Assembly: GCA_030537135.1 (NCBI GenBank)
Contig: JAUNOP010000024.1
Location: 1 to 39,114, forward strand
Origin: Eubacteriales bacterium
GTDB lineage: Bacteria; Bacillota; Clostridia; Lachnospirales; Lachnospiraceae
DNA: 39,114 nucleotides
Direction of reading: 5' to 3'
Below, in pieces: positions 1 to 7,817 of this stretch (within the stretch, counting starts at the first letter, position 1; each line of letters begins with the position of its first letter). The notes under the pieces were generated by a model that saw only the letters and a program-made list of their open reading frames with translations, did no database searches and was not told the origin of the DNA. The position numbers and the translations under genes were made by a program.

Positions 1-121
1 AAAGGTAGTGGGTTTCCGCCTACGAAAAACGAGAGGATTTTATTTATGAAGTGAAATGCTGTACCAGAAGACTGCTCGTCTCAAATATCTTGAAATTTTT
101 TGTTCCTGTTTGCTTGATGTG

Positions 122-130
122 TGATATAAT
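122..130 (+). promoter_or_regulatory. Extended -10 promoter for the MATE gene
   Basis: TG-A-TATAAT is an extended -10 element about 35 bp before the start codon of the MATE gene. No good -35 is present at 17 bp, which is usual for extended -10 promoters. The first 121 bases of the window hold no gene that I can support. Confidence 0.5.
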
Positions 131-165
131 ACTTTTACTATATTATTTTACAAAGGGGATCCAAA

Positions 166-1533
166 ATGAGTACAAGCGAACAGCAGAAAACAGAACTGTT
201 TGAAAAAATGGCAGTTCCCAAAGCAGTTATGACAATGGGAGTGCCTACTGTCATCAGTTCTCTTGTTATGGTCATTTACAATCTGGCAGACACCTATTTT
301 GTGGGTATGCTAAATGACCCCGTCCAAAATGCTGCCGTCACACTGGCAGCGCCAATATTACTTGCTTTTAATGCTGTAAATAACCTTTTTGGCGTCGGCA
401 GCTCCAGCATGATGAGTCGTGCTCTTGGTACAAAGGACTATGATACTGTGAGACGAAGTTCAGCCTTTGGCTTTTATTGCGCCTTAATCAGCGGTATTCT
501 TTTTTCCATAGGCTTTACTGCACTTCGTTCCACAATCCTGCCTGCTCTTGGTACAAGTGCTGAAACTCTTCAGGCGACCAATGACTACCTGAAATGGACT
601 GTAACGTGCGGAGCAGCTCCTTCTATTCTGAATGTAGTGCTGGCTTATCTTGTGCGTGCAGAAGGCTCTTCCCTCCATGCAAGTATTGGAACTATGAGCG
701 GATGCTTTCTGAATATTATTCTTGATCCCATTTTTATTCTTCCATGGGGCTTGAATCTCGGAGCAGCCGGAGCAGGACTTGCCACCTTCCTCTCAAACTG
801 TGCCGCCTGTACATACTTTTTTGTTCTTTTATACTGCAAGAGAGGACAAACCTTTGTCTGCGTTCACCCTGCCATGTTTCGTGTGAATAAGCGAATCGTG
901 CTTGAGGTGTGCGGCGTAGGAATTCCAGCTTCTATCCAGAATCTTCTGAATGTGACCGGAATGACCATATTGAATAATTCCACAGCTTCTTTTGGCTCTG
1001 ACGCTGTAGCTGCCATGGGAATCGCTCAGAAAATCAATATGATTCCTTTGCAGATTGCACTTGGACTTTCTCAGGGAATCATGCCGCTTATCAGCTATAA
1101 TTACATGGCCAAAAACAGCAGACGCATGAAAAGTGTCTTTCTGTTTACAGCGAAAATGGCATTGGGATTTATGATTATTGTATCTGCTGGCTATTATATT
1201 TTTTCAAACGGTCTGATTGCCTTGTTTATGGATAATGAAACAATCATCCGTTACGGAAGCAGCTTTCTGCATGGTCTTTCTCTGTCTTTGCCTTTTTTAT
1301 GTATGGATTTTCTGGCTGTAGGAGTGTTTCAGGCATGCGGTATGGGAAAGAACGCTCTTCTTTTTGCCATACTCAGAAAAATTGTTCTGGAGATACCTGC
1401 ATTGATTATTCTGAACAAGTTATGGCCCATGTATGGTCTTGCCTATGCGCAATTCAGTGCTGAAGTAATTCTCTCTGTTGCCGCCGTATTCTTTGTAATA
1501 AGAATCTTTAAGAAGGCTGATGCACAGGCATAG
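166..1533 (+). CDS. MATE family multidrug/sodium efflux transporter
   Basis: A 455-residue polytopic membrane protein with about twelve hydrophobic segments and the two-fold layout of MATE exporters (DinF/NorM-like branch). The N-terminal part has the typical run PTVISSLVMVIYNLADTYFV, and the second half repeats the pattern near residue 260 (GIPASIQNLLNVTGMTILNN). Such proteins export cationic drugs or metabolites with Na+ or H+ antiport; the substrate cannot be read from sequence. The length is normal for the family. The start is the ATG preceded by AAGGGG at 6-8 nt. The stop codon overlaps the first base pairs of a palindromic intergenic repeat. The gene stands alone; the downstream blaI/blaR1 pair is on the same strand but about 300 bp away. 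Confidence 0.9.
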   Translation: MSTSEQQKTELFEKMAVPKAVMTMGVPTVISSLVMVIYNLADTYFVGMLNDPVQNAAVTLAAPILLAFNAVNNLFGVGSSSMMSRALGTKDYDTVRRSSAFGFYCALISGILFSIGFTALRSTILPALGTSAETLQATNDYLKWTVTCGAAPSILNVVLAYLVRAEGSSLHASIGTMSGCFLNIILDPIFILPWGLNLGAAGAGLATFLSNCAACTYFFVLLYCKRGQTFVCVHPAMFRVNKRIVLEVCGVGIPASIQNLLNVTGMTILNNSTASFGSDAVAAMGIAQKINMIPLQIALGLSQGIMPLISYNYMAKNSRRMKSVFLFTAKMALGFMIIVSAGYYIFSNGLIALFMDNETIIRYGSSFLHGLSLSLPFLCMDFLAVGVFQACGMGKNALLFAILRKIVLEIPALIILNKLWPMYGLAYAQFSAEVILSVAAVFFVIRIFKKADAQA

Positions 1534-1589
1534 TCAAGCGGATATTCGCAGAGTCTGCTTTGCTCGCTGCTTACCCATAACCGTATACC
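1532..1589. repeat. Palindromic intergenic repeat, copy 1
   Basis: Begins AGTCAAGCGGATATTCGCAG and ends near CATAACCGTATA. It matches the copy at 11179 (GTCAAGCGGAAATTCGCAAT ... CATAACCGTATA) and, in its first half, the one at 24433. It starts inside the MATE stop codon. Confidence 0.6.
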
Positions 1590-1674
1590 TTGTCGCGCAT
1601 CGCTCGGCTCCCAAGGAGCATTATTGTATAGCTGCTATCGCAGCTTCTCAGGAAGGTCTTGTACCTCTCCTGAT

Positions 1675-1794
1675 ACAAGTAAGTCCCCAACCACTGCTTA
1701 TTACGTTTCGCAATGGAAGCAAGTCCCCCACTCAACGTTTATTTTTCTGCGAAATTGAAGCGGGAGACTTGCTTGATACGTTAAAATATACACT
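1675..1794. repeat. Two palindromic repeats in tandem upstream of blaI
   Basis: The second unit (1719-1794) is a hairpin with arms like GCAAGTCCCCCACT / GCGGGAGACTTGC and the tail TTGATACGTTAA. It aligns almost base for base with the reverse complement of 14709-14776. The first unit (1675-1720: AAGTCCCC, ACTGCTTATTA, GCAATGGAAG) is a shorter, decayed version. A separate inverted repeat CTTGTA-N10-TACAAG lies at 1658-1679. Apart from these, 1534-1829 holds no gene, and I see no BlaI-type TTACATNNGTAA operator there. Confidence 0.65.
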
Positions 1795-1829
1795 GCCATA
1801 CCAGCACAAATCGGAAGGAGGAATATATT

Positions 1830-2207
1830 TTGGCTGCTTTACCACAAATTTCTGAAGCTGAATTTGAAGTTATGAAAATCGTATGGAAATACGCCCCTGT
1901 CAGTACAAATGAAATAACAGAACGCCTGACAAGAACCACTGCCTGGAGTCCGAAGACGATCCAAACTCTGATAAAGCGTCTCGTGACAAAGGGCGCGCTC
2001 TCCTATAAGAAGCAAAGCAGGGTATTTGTTTATACTCCTCTGGTAAAGGAGAACGAATATCTGAATCAGGAAAGTAATTCTTTTTTAAAACGCTTTTATC
2101 ATGGAGATATCACAGCTATGGTATCCGCCTACATTGAAAATGATAAACTGTCTGAAACAGAAATAGATACTCTCCGCTCTCTTCTTTCCAGAAGCTCAAA
2201 AAAATGA
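1830..2207 (+). CDS. blaI: BlaI/MecI/CopY family repressor
   Basis: A 125-residue winged-helix repressor. The N-terminal two thirds carries the Penicillinase_R fold: ISEAEFEVMKIVWKYAPVST, then the recognition helix region WSPKTIQTLIKRLVTKGALS and the wing. The C-terminal 35-40 residues form the dimerisation and cleavage region (SAYIENDKLSETEIDTLRSLL). The start is a TTG placed 7 nt after GGAGG. In the known system the BlaI dimer represses beta-lactam-responsive genes until BlaR1 senses drug and BlaI is cleaved. It is followed 3-9 nt later by blaR1, so the two form one operon. Near-perfect BlaI-type operators are found at 10309-10337 and 10547-10575, not in front of this gene. Confidence 0.93.
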   Translation: MAALPQISEAEFEVMKIVWKYAPVSTNEITERLTRTTAWSPKTIQTLIKRLVTKGALSYKKQSRVFVYTPLVKENEYLNQESNSFLKRFYHGDITAMVSAYIENDKLSETEIDTLRSLLSRSSKK

Positions 2208-2216
2208 GGAATGCAT

Positions 2217-4019
2217 ATGACAAATTTTACTGTTCGTTTTTTTATCTGTAATATTTTCATTGCCATACTGATTATCGTTTTTCTGGGTATAAAATATTTA
2301 TTCAGAGAAAGCCTGTCCAGCCGAATGCAGTATCATACCTGGTTTTTGCTCCTTGCGCTTTTGGCAGTTCCTTTTCTGCCAATTCCTTTTCTTGGATTTC
2401 AGGAGCTTTTACTAAAGATAAAGAACCTGATTCCTTTGTCTCTGGCTCATTCGCAATCTTCTGTATCGAGTACTGGAAACCTTCAGCAGCTAACTGCTGC
2501 TGATTGGATGAATGACTTCAGTGTATCTGTTAGCAGGCAAACTCCTGTGCCTGTAGGCATTTTGCTTCTAATAATATGGTTTATCGGAATGGCTGGCGCT
2601 TTTCTGACACTTGTACGGTCGCAGCTTCAATTATACCGCTTACAGCAATCCTCTTTGCCTCTGCAAAGCCTCGCGGTTCACTGCTTATACAGACAATGTC
2701 TAAGGGAGGCAGGAATAAAGAGGCAAATTCCTATATACAGCACAGCGTTTTTAGGCTCTCCTGTGATAGCAGGACTTTTCAGACCCTGCATCTATCTGCC
2801 CATTCATGTGATTTCAGATTATGAGCTTTCTAATATACGGTATATGCTTCTGCATGAGCTGCAGCATTACAAACATAAGGATGCTCTGGCAAATCTCATG
2901 ATGAATCTTGCCAAAGTGCTGTACTGGTTCAATCCCTTTGTCTTGTATGCCCTGAAGCAAATGAAGAATGAGCGAGAAATTGCATGTGATACCTCTGTTC
3001 TGAGGATACTGGGAGAAGAGGAATATAAGGCTTATGGATATACGCTGATTGAACTTGCACAAAGACTCTCTTCTGTTTCCTTTCCTTTTGCTTCTGGAAT
3101 AAGCGGAAATATGAAACAGATGGAGCGGCGGATTAAAAACATTGCGTCCTATAAATCTCCTTCACTGGCAAAAAAGCTGAAGGGCATGGCTGCTTTTTGT
3201 ATGATTGCTGTTTTGCTTTTTGGATGCACCCCTGTTCTCTCCACTTATGCCGCCGGCTCTTCCTACTATTCCTGGAGCAGAATGGGTCAGCAAATTTCCA
3301 GCCTTGATTTGTCTGAATATTTTGGTGATTATGAAGGCTGCTTTGTTTTATATGATTTGGAGAATGATTCCTGGAAGATATATAATGAAAGACACGCGGC
3401 TCTGCAGCTTTCCCCAAATTCTACTTATAAAATTTATAATGCCCTGTTTGGCCTGGAGGAAGGAATCATTACCCCAGAAGAATCTGTTATCAAATGGAAT
3501 CGCGAAAGCTATTCCTTTGAGGCCTGGAATGCAGACCACAATCTGTATTCTGCCATGCAAAAGTCTGTAAACTGGTATTTTCAGTCAATAGACGCACAGC
3601 TTGGAATCTCCGCTGTGAGGCATTATATTCAAAAAATTGGATATGGAAATCAAAATGTCTGCGATGATTTAACCTCCTATTGGATGGAAGCTTCCCTGAA
3701 AATTTCTGCTATTGAGCAGGTTGAGCTATTGAAAAGATTTTATAAAAATGATTTTGGATTTGCCCCTGAAAATATTCAGGCTGTTAAGGATTCTATCTGC
3801 CTCTCCTCATCTGAGTCTGCCTCTCTTTATGGAAAGACCGGAACAGGACGCATAAATGACCAGGATATAAACGGCTGGTTTATCGGTTTTACAGAATGCT
3901 CTGGGCAAACCTGCTTTTTTGCCACAAACATTAAAGCAGAAGCCTCTGCCACTGGAGCCGAGGCAGCAAAAATCACACTGGATATATTATCAGATTTACA
4001 TATTTTAAATTCTGATTAA
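2217..4019 (+). CDS. blaR1: BlaR1-type beta-lactam sensor/transducer (M56 metallopeptidase)
   Basis: A full-length transducer of 600 residues. Several N-terminal membrane helices come first, then the M56 zinc peptidase motif HELQH near residue 212 (HELQHYKHKD). A further helix at about 325-345 follows, then an extracellular class-D-like penicillin-binding sensor. In the sensor the acylation motif S-T-Y-K sits near residue 402 and the KTGTG box near residue 540. The ATG at 2217 is preferred over 2211 because TGAGGA ends directly at 2210, leaving correct spacing only for 2217. In the known pathway beta-lactam acylates the serine, the cytosolic zinc protease domain is activated and BlaI is inactivated. 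No beta-lactamase gene is adjacent; the probable target is the lipoprotein at 9047-10291. Confidence 0.93.
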   Translation: MTNFTVRFFICNIFIAILIIVFLGIKYLFRESLSSRMQYHTWFLLLALLAVPFLPIPFLGFQELLLKIKNLIPLSLAHSQSSVSSTGNLQQLTAADWMNDFSVSVSRQTPVPVGILLLIIWFIGMAGAFLTLVRSQLQLYRLQQSSLPLQSLAVHCLYRQCLREAGIKRQIPIYSTAFLGSPVIAGLFRPCIYLPIHVISDYELSNIRYMLLHELQHYKHKDALANLMMNLAKVLYWFNPFVLYALKQMKNEREIACDTSVLRILGEEEYKAYGYTLIELAQRLSSVSFPFASGISGNMKQMERRIKNIASYKSPSLAKKLKGMAAFCMIAVLLFGCTPVLSTYAAGSSYYSWSRMGQQISSLDLSEYFGDYEGCFVLYDLENDSWKIYNERHAALQLSPNSTYKIYNALFGLEEGIITPEESVIKWNRESYSFEAWNADHNLYSAMQKSVNWYFQSIDAQLGISAVRHYIQKIGYGNQNVCDDLTSYWMEASLKISAIEQVELLKRFYKNDFGFAPENIQAVKDSICLSSSESASLYGKTGTGRINDQDINGWFIGFTECSGQTCFFATNIKAEASATGAEAAKITLDILSDLHILNSD

Positions 4020-4040
4020 AGTAAAAGACCCATTTATTTA

Positions 4041-4085
4041 TATACCGCCGAAAAGCTTCATTTAAAAAAGCTTTTCGACGGTATA
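4041..4085. terminator. Bidirectional terminator between blaR1 and the recombinase-like gene
   Basis: Arms TATACCGCCGAAAAGCTT and AAGCTTTTCGACGGTATA pair over 18 bp with one mismatch and a 9-nt loop, between the 3' ends of two convergent genes. Confidence 0.75.
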
Positions 4086-4107
4086 CTGCTGTCTGAGGTT
4101 CCACTGC

Positions 4108-4989
4108 TCACGGCGCATCTACTCTTATTCTGACCAGATCATTTGCCTTTCGCTTCATGTCGTCTCGATAAGAGGTATTTTTGTATCTTCGGATACCTAT
4201 CATGCCGATTCCCAGCTGCTGTGCCTTCTGTTCCTCTGACGCGCCATATGCATCCATGACAAATGCGCAGCTGTTTCTTATTGTCATAAGGCTGTAATTA
4301 GGAATTCCGGATTTTTGTATATATTTTTTTATCATCCTTGTGACATAGCAGGGATTAATGGGATTGCCTCGATTATTAAAAAACAAATATTTATTCGGAG
4401 CCTTCTGCTGAAGGTACTTATTCAGTGCTGTCACCACATCTTCTGGTACATAACAATAATCGTGCCGTTGCTTAACATAGATATACATTCCATTTTCATA
4501 AACAGCCAGGTCTTCTTCTTCTATCTCAGCAATCTCAGAACTCTTCAATCCTACCCTGTAAGCCATCAGAAGAATACAATATCCCTGTATATCATCCTTT
4601 GCCGCTTGAAACAGCTTGTCAATGTGTTCAATTGGTGCAAGCTTTGCCTGAAGTCTCACTTTTTCTACCAGCTTAAGATAAGGAGTAAAATAATTCTCAA
4701 ACGAAATGCCGTACTTCTCACGATTTTCTAAAATAAAGGCTGCAAAAGCATGAAGGATATGAATTTTCTTTGACATTGTGCTTCCCTGCTGCTGACTCTT
4801 TTGTACTTTTTCCCGGAGCATAAGATAATACTTGTTTACATCCGTGGAATTCATATCCAGGAATCCTTTTTGTATACAATTTAAAAATTCATTTACAACA
4901 GATTCCATTGTCAGAATTGTTTTTTTTGACATGGTTTTGATGTAATCGGAATATATCTGTTGACAAATGGGTGATGTGTCTTGTAGCAT
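4108..4989 (-). CDS. Tyrosine-recombinase-fold protein, probably catalytically impaired
   Basis: A 293-residue protein with an N-terminal SAM-like core-binding domain (about 1-110) and a C-terminal phage-integrase-type catalytic fold. The landmark stretches align, but several catalytic residues are replaced. GLR of the first arginine box reads GLKSSE. The H-x-L-R-H box reads SLMTIRNS, keeping Arg but not the histidine. The L-G-H box reads LGIGM. The nucleophilic tyrosine may be retained (IRRYKNTS). It could be a decayed integrase or a recombinase-fold DNA-binding regulator. The start ATG follows AAGGAG at 10 nt. It lies just outside a cassette bounded by imperfect direct repeats (5029 and 7769). 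Confidence 0.75.
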   Translation of the reverse strand: MLQDTSPICQQIYSDYIKTMSKKTILTMESVVNEFLNCIQKGFLDMNSTDVNKYYLMLREKVQKSQQQGSTMSKKIHILHAFAAFILENREKYGISFENYFTPYLKLVEKVRLQAKLAPIEHIDKLFQAAKDDIQGYCILLMAYRVGLKSSEIAEIEEEDLAVYENGMYIYVKQRHDYCYVPEDVVTALNKYLQQKAPNKYLFFNNRGNPINPCYVTRMIKKYIQKSGIPNYSLMTIRNSCAFVMDAYGASEEQKAQQLGIGMIGIRRYKNTSYRDDMKRKANDLVRIRVDAP

Positions 4990-5028
4990 GGTTGGTTTTC
5001 TCCTTTTGGCAGGTGGGTTTGGTTTTTA

Positions 5029-5069
5029 AAAATTTTCTTTTAAATACTATTTTATTTTTATTGTTATTT
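5029..5069. repeat. AT-rich direct repeat, left copy
   Basis: About 41 bp, roughly 85% identical by eye to 7769-7809; the core TAAATACTATTT plus ATTTTTAT differs at only one of 21 positions. It lies just upstream of the recombinase-like gene and bounds the NADAR/C39 cassette on the left. Confidence 0.45.
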
Positions 5070-5147
5070 TAACCGAAGCATAATTATTTTGTCAAGTGAT
5101 ATTTTCATTATGACCGGGCAGCTGCAAGCTTGCAAGCTGTAACTCGC

Positions 5148-5196
5148 GAGAGCCAAAGGCTTTCTCTTAAAGGGACGCCTTTGGCTCTCTTTTTTA
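5148..5196. terminator. Strong hairpin after the C39/NADAR operon
   Basis: Perfect 13-bp stem GAGAGCCAAAGGC / GCCTTTGGCTCTC with a 16-nt loop, nine bases beyond the stop codon of the minus-strand operon. The T tract (TTTTTT) is on the plus-strand side, so read from the operon the stem is preceded by A's and not followed by U's. A second palindrome (CAGCTGCAAGCTTGCAAGCTG) lies at 5119-5139. Nothing else was found in 4990-5204. Confidence 0.6.
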
Positions 5197-5204
5197 TTCC
5201 CGAT

Positions 5205-5870
5205 TTATTCAAGTGATACTGTCATAAAATGGATTCCCACAGGAGTATTCATCCTGATTCGCAGCTCTTCTTCTGTAATAGTATGCTTTCCTGTTGCCGG
5301 ATTGCATACGTGAAAAATATTTCTTCCTGCCTCCTGGTAATAGGAATCAATTAAAATACCATGCAGCGTTTCTCCCTCATCACTGTCTACTGTACATGCA
5401 GCGATCACGATTTCGCCACGCTCCAGAATATCTGCCAGCATATTTCCCTGAACCTCTGTACAGGTCTTTTGTATTACCTTTTCATCAGCTTTATTTATCC
5501 AATACTTATATTTTTCCAGGATTTCGGGAAATACTTCCACCGGATAATATGGCTCTGCTCTAAGATTATTGTTTAAATATTCTTTTTCCGAATGATACAT
5601 ACATACAGTAAGCCCCCTTTCGGAAAGATAGTATGCAGCAGCTGAAAGAGGCGTTCCTCTTGTAAAGCGTTTCTCCAGTGAGGTATCGGCTGACTGTAGG
5701 ATTCGATAGCCCAAATATTGATAAAGCGTTGTTTCCATTTTCCTTGTCGGATATTTTTCAACTCCCGGAAGCTTATAGTAATAGTCAAGAACCATAAGAA
5801 TACAGCAGCACACACAGGTTTCCATGGATTGGTTCTGTCGGAAAATCCGAACATTCTTTTTGTGACTCAT
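5205..5870 (-). CDS. C39-like (papain-fold) cysteine peptidase domain protein
   Basis: A 221-residue soluble protein without a signal peptide. The N-terminus resembles the C39 active-site box: Gln12/Gln14, then Cys19 (QNQSMETCVCCCILMVLDYY), followed by the helix that is usually C-G-x-x-x-L-x-M-x-L. A candidate catalytic histidine is in ETLHGILIDSYY, and the following FHVCNPATG is the place where Asp/Asn normally completes the triad (here Asn). C39 enzymes usually cleave Gly-Gly leader peptides inside ABC exporters; this one is stand-alone and its substrate is unknown. Its ATG overlaps the stop of the NADAR gene by 4 bp (ATGA), so the two are probably translationally coupled. Family assignment rests on the active-site boxes only. 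Confidence 0.65.
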   Translation of the reverse strand: MSHKKNVRIFRQNQSMETCVCCCILMVLDYYYKLPGVEKYPTRKMETTLYQYLGYRILQSADTSLEKRFTRGTPLSAAAYYLSERGLTVCMYHSEKEYLNNNLRAEPYYPVEVFPEILEKYKYWINKADEKVIQKTCTEVQGNMLADILERGEIVIAACTVDSDEGETLHGILIDSYYQEAGRNIFHVCNPATGKHTITEEELRIRMNTPVGIHFMTVSLE

Positions 5871-6427
5871 CTCTCATTTTGTCCTTTCTTCAAAAAAAAT
5901 CTTGTCTCCATCAGTGCAAATCCCAGAAGATTCTCTCCCTTCCAATGATCTGGATTTTGAATATCAGAATTATCCATGGCAAGCCCAATGCCCCAGATTC
6001 TATCGTAGGGACTGGCTTCTGCCAGAACGCTCTCTCCTGTTCCCAACAAGAACTCCTTTAATTCACTGTTTTGGGAGAATTTTGCAAGGTTGCCCTTTAA
6101 GACAATCTCATACTTATGCCTGTTCCAGATATCTTCCTTAAAGTTGCAAATCTTTCTTCCTAATGCCTTATAATCTCTGGGATTATCGGCACTCATAATT
6201 TTTTCATAATTGTCCTGATCATTAAACAGCAATGCCTTTTGCGCCATCATATACTGCTCTGTGGTATGGTATTTCACTCCGTCCACTTCAAATTCACAGC
6301 CATACCATTGACTCAGGCAGGCCTTCCCGATTTCTCCCGGCTTTGCTGTATGCCCCCAGAAAAAAAGAAACTGCATTTTTTCTCCTGCATAAAACCTCCT
6401 GACAATTATCTCTTTGTCATACATCAT
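5867..6427 (-). CDS. NADAR family protein (YbiA/RibX-like N-glycosidase)
   Basis: A 186-residue NADAR-fold protein. Signatures are FLFFWGHT at the start, YHTTEQYMMAQKAL (the EHafqa-type helix), LKGNLAKFSQNSELKEFLL, and the very typical LAEASPYDRIWGIG with its conserved Glu, Asp and Trp. Characterised relatives cleave N-glycosidic bonds: YbiA acts on riboflavin-pathway intermediates, and other NADAR proteins have been reported to remove ADP-ribose from guanine as partners of DarT toxins. GGGGAG lies 8 nt before the first of two consecutive ATGs, which supports this start. The gene is 16 bp after the NadD-NADAR fusion and overlaps the C39-like gene, so the three form an operon. No DarT-like toxin is visible in the window. 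Confidence 0.85.
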   Translation of the reverse strand: MMYDKEIIVRRFYAGEKMQFLFFWGHTAKPGEIGKACLSQWYGCEFEVDGVKYHTTEQYMMAQKALLFNDQDNYEKIMSADNPRDYKALGRKICNFKEDIWNRHKYEIVLKGNLAKFSQNSELKEFLLGTGESVLAEASPYDRIWGIGLAMDNSDIQNPDHWKGENLLGFALMETRFFLKKGQNER

Positions 6428-6443
6428 AATTTTCTCTCCCCTT

Positions 6444-7508
6444 TCATAGCTTTTCTCTAGTTTTCATAAGCAGCTTTCCCAGATGATTTTGTCCCCGGCA
6501 GGTATAAAGATTTCTCCCCCAAAAAGTATCCTTTTTGTTATTTCCTGCAATTAAAAGAGCATCTCCTGTTTCTTTGAGTTTTTGCGCAAGATGGGGATGC
6601 TGCGAAAACTTCGCATACAAAATTTCCTCCATTATCTCAAGCTTTACCTCCTCCCAGTCTTCTCTTGGTTCTACCTTGCCTGCGCGCTGCTTTGCCTTCT
6701 GTGCGCTGCAATGAAGAAAACGGAAAAAATCTGCCGTATGCTTGCATCTTTCAGCCTGAAAAGCCGCTTCCGCACACAGCCACTCCTGCCCCTGCCATTT
6801 TATGGATATTGGATAGGCGTTGCTTAAAAATTCATACTTCCCCTGAAAGCTCTCAATCTCCTTTGGAAAATCTTCTGCATTTAAGTTTTTGAATATGTCC
6901 CATACTGCCGGATGAAGGTATTTTTCACAGACCTCCTTGTCTCCTTTTATCAGGTACCTGCGAATACGTGTTGAACTGATTTCCTCTATTCCCTCTGGCT
7001 GCGGAAGGAAAACAAAGGTATTATAATATCTGCGCAGCCGCTCGTCTTCCAGAACCTTGCGCTTTGGAGAAATCCCTTCCCTGTCAAATATTACAGCACG
7101 GAAGCAATCAAGAAAATCCGAATTTTCACTCCATTTTGCAAACAGCTCCAGCTTGTCTGCTCCCATCAAAAAATACAATTCTGCATTTGGATACAGCTCC
7201 TGCAGCTTTCGCATAGTATCATAGGTACAGAATTGAACAGAACACAGCTCCATTTCACTGACAGATAAACTCGCGCTTCCTCTGCACATGGCACTAAGCA
7301 TGGCTAGTCTCTGCTCCTCTTTCAGACAGATATTGCTGTCGCTTGTTTTTCGCATTTTTCTTTTCAGGTATGCCTGACTGACCGGAACAAAAATTCCCAT
7401 ATGTGCCTTCAGCTCCTGCACAGCTGTTTTCATTAACTGAAAATGTGCCATTGTTGGTGGATTAAAAGAACCTCCCATTACCACAATCCGGATTTTTTCA
7501 TCTATCAT
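6444..7508 (-). CDS. Fusion of a NadD-type nucleotidyltransferase with a NADAR domain
   Basis: A 354-residue two-domain protein. Residues 1 to about 205 form a nicotinate-mononucleotide adenylyltransferase-like domain, with the nucleotide loop GGSFNPPTMAHFQLM (H-x-G-H type, first His replaced by Thr), LYFLMGADKLELFAKW in the middle, and ISSTRIRRYLIKG at the end. From about residue 219 a NADAR domain follows: ESFQGKYEFLSNAYPISIKW, then AEAAFQAERC, then KFSQHPHLAQKLKETGDALL and DTFWGRN. The usual Glu-Ala-Ser-Pro stretch before D-x-x-W-G is changed to AGNNKK, so this second domain may differ in activity from the free-standing NADAR next door. NadD makes deamido-NAD from NaMN and ATP; joined to a NAD/ADP-ribose-handling fold this suggests NAD repair, salvage or ADP-ribose turnover, but that is inference. 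Confidence 0.85.
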   Translation of the reverse strand: MIDEKIRIVVMGGSFNPPTMAHFQLMKTAVQELKAHMGIFVPVSQAYLKRKMRKTSDSNICLKEEQRLAMLSAMCRGSASLSVSEMELCSVQFCTYDTMRKLQELYPNAELYFLMGADKLELFAKWSENSDFLDCFRAVIFDREGISPKRKVLEDERLRRYYNTFVFLPQPEGIEEISSTRIRRYLIKGDKEVCEKYLHPAVWDIFKNLNAEDFPKEIESFQGKYEFLSNAYPISIKWQGQEWLCAEAAFQAERCKHTADFFRFLHCSAQKAKQRAGKVEPREDWEEVKLEIMEEILYAKFSQHPHLAQKLKETGDALLIAGNNKKDTFWGRNLYTCRGQNHLGKLLMKTREKL

Positions 7509-7597
7509 ATGTAATACACCGCCTTTTATTTATACTTTTTTCTTCTGATTTCTGTGCTGAAATAGTCTTCACGTAAACAATGGCTGTGGCAGTTATA

Positions 7598-7626
7598 ATT
7601 ATACAGCAGCCGTTAGAATATGTCTT
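7598..7626 (-). promoter_or_regulatory. Promoter of the NADAR/C39 cassette
   Basis: On the minus strand AAGACA, a 17-bp spacer and a perfect TATAAT, about 90 bp upstream of the fusion gene's start codon. The RBS is a modest AGGCGG 9-10 nt before that ATG. Confidence 0.5.
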
Positions 7627-7692
7627 TATTTTTGAAGAATTTTTTTTGGCAAGGTGGTGTGCAGTTTTGATTGTGTGAGGCCTTATTTACTG

Positions 7693-7736
7693 TCGCCTTA
7701 TATCCCCTTTGCTTTAGCAATGGGGATATAAGGCGA
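7693..7736. repeat. Perfect 15-bp inverted repeat
   Basis: TCGCCTTATATCCCC and GGGGATATAAGGCGA flank an inner TTGC-TTTA-GCAA hairpin. There is no T tract on either side, so it is not a standard terminator. It sits between the cassette promoter and the right direct repeat. Confidence 0.7.
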
Positions 7737-7768
7737 TATAAATAGATTTTATGGTTTGTTGCAGATTG

Positions 7769-7809
7769 AAATTTTTCTTATAAATACTATTTCATTTTTA
7801 TGACTATTT
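7769..7809. repeat. AT-rich direct repeat, right copy
   Basis: Same orientation as 5029-5069; both contain TAAATACTATTT followed by ATTTTTAT. Together they bracket a 2.7-kb segment holding the NadD-NADAR, NADAR and C39-like genes. Confidence 0.45.
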
Positions 7810-7817
7810 GAATGCAG

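Noticed and set aside
1658-1679. CTTGTA-N10-TACAAG as the blaI operator
   Set aside because: The half-sites are different and further apart than in TTACATNNGTAA, and the position is far from the start; kept only as an unexplained inverted repeat.
1520-1855. Plus-strand 111-codon frame between the MATE gene and blaI
   Set aside because: It consists of palindromic repeats, has no RBS and overlaps the blaI start.
7500-7520. ATATGTAATA upstream of the NadD-NADAR fusion as a BlaI half-site
   Set aside because: Only one half of the dyad is present and it overlaps the start codon; probably chance.
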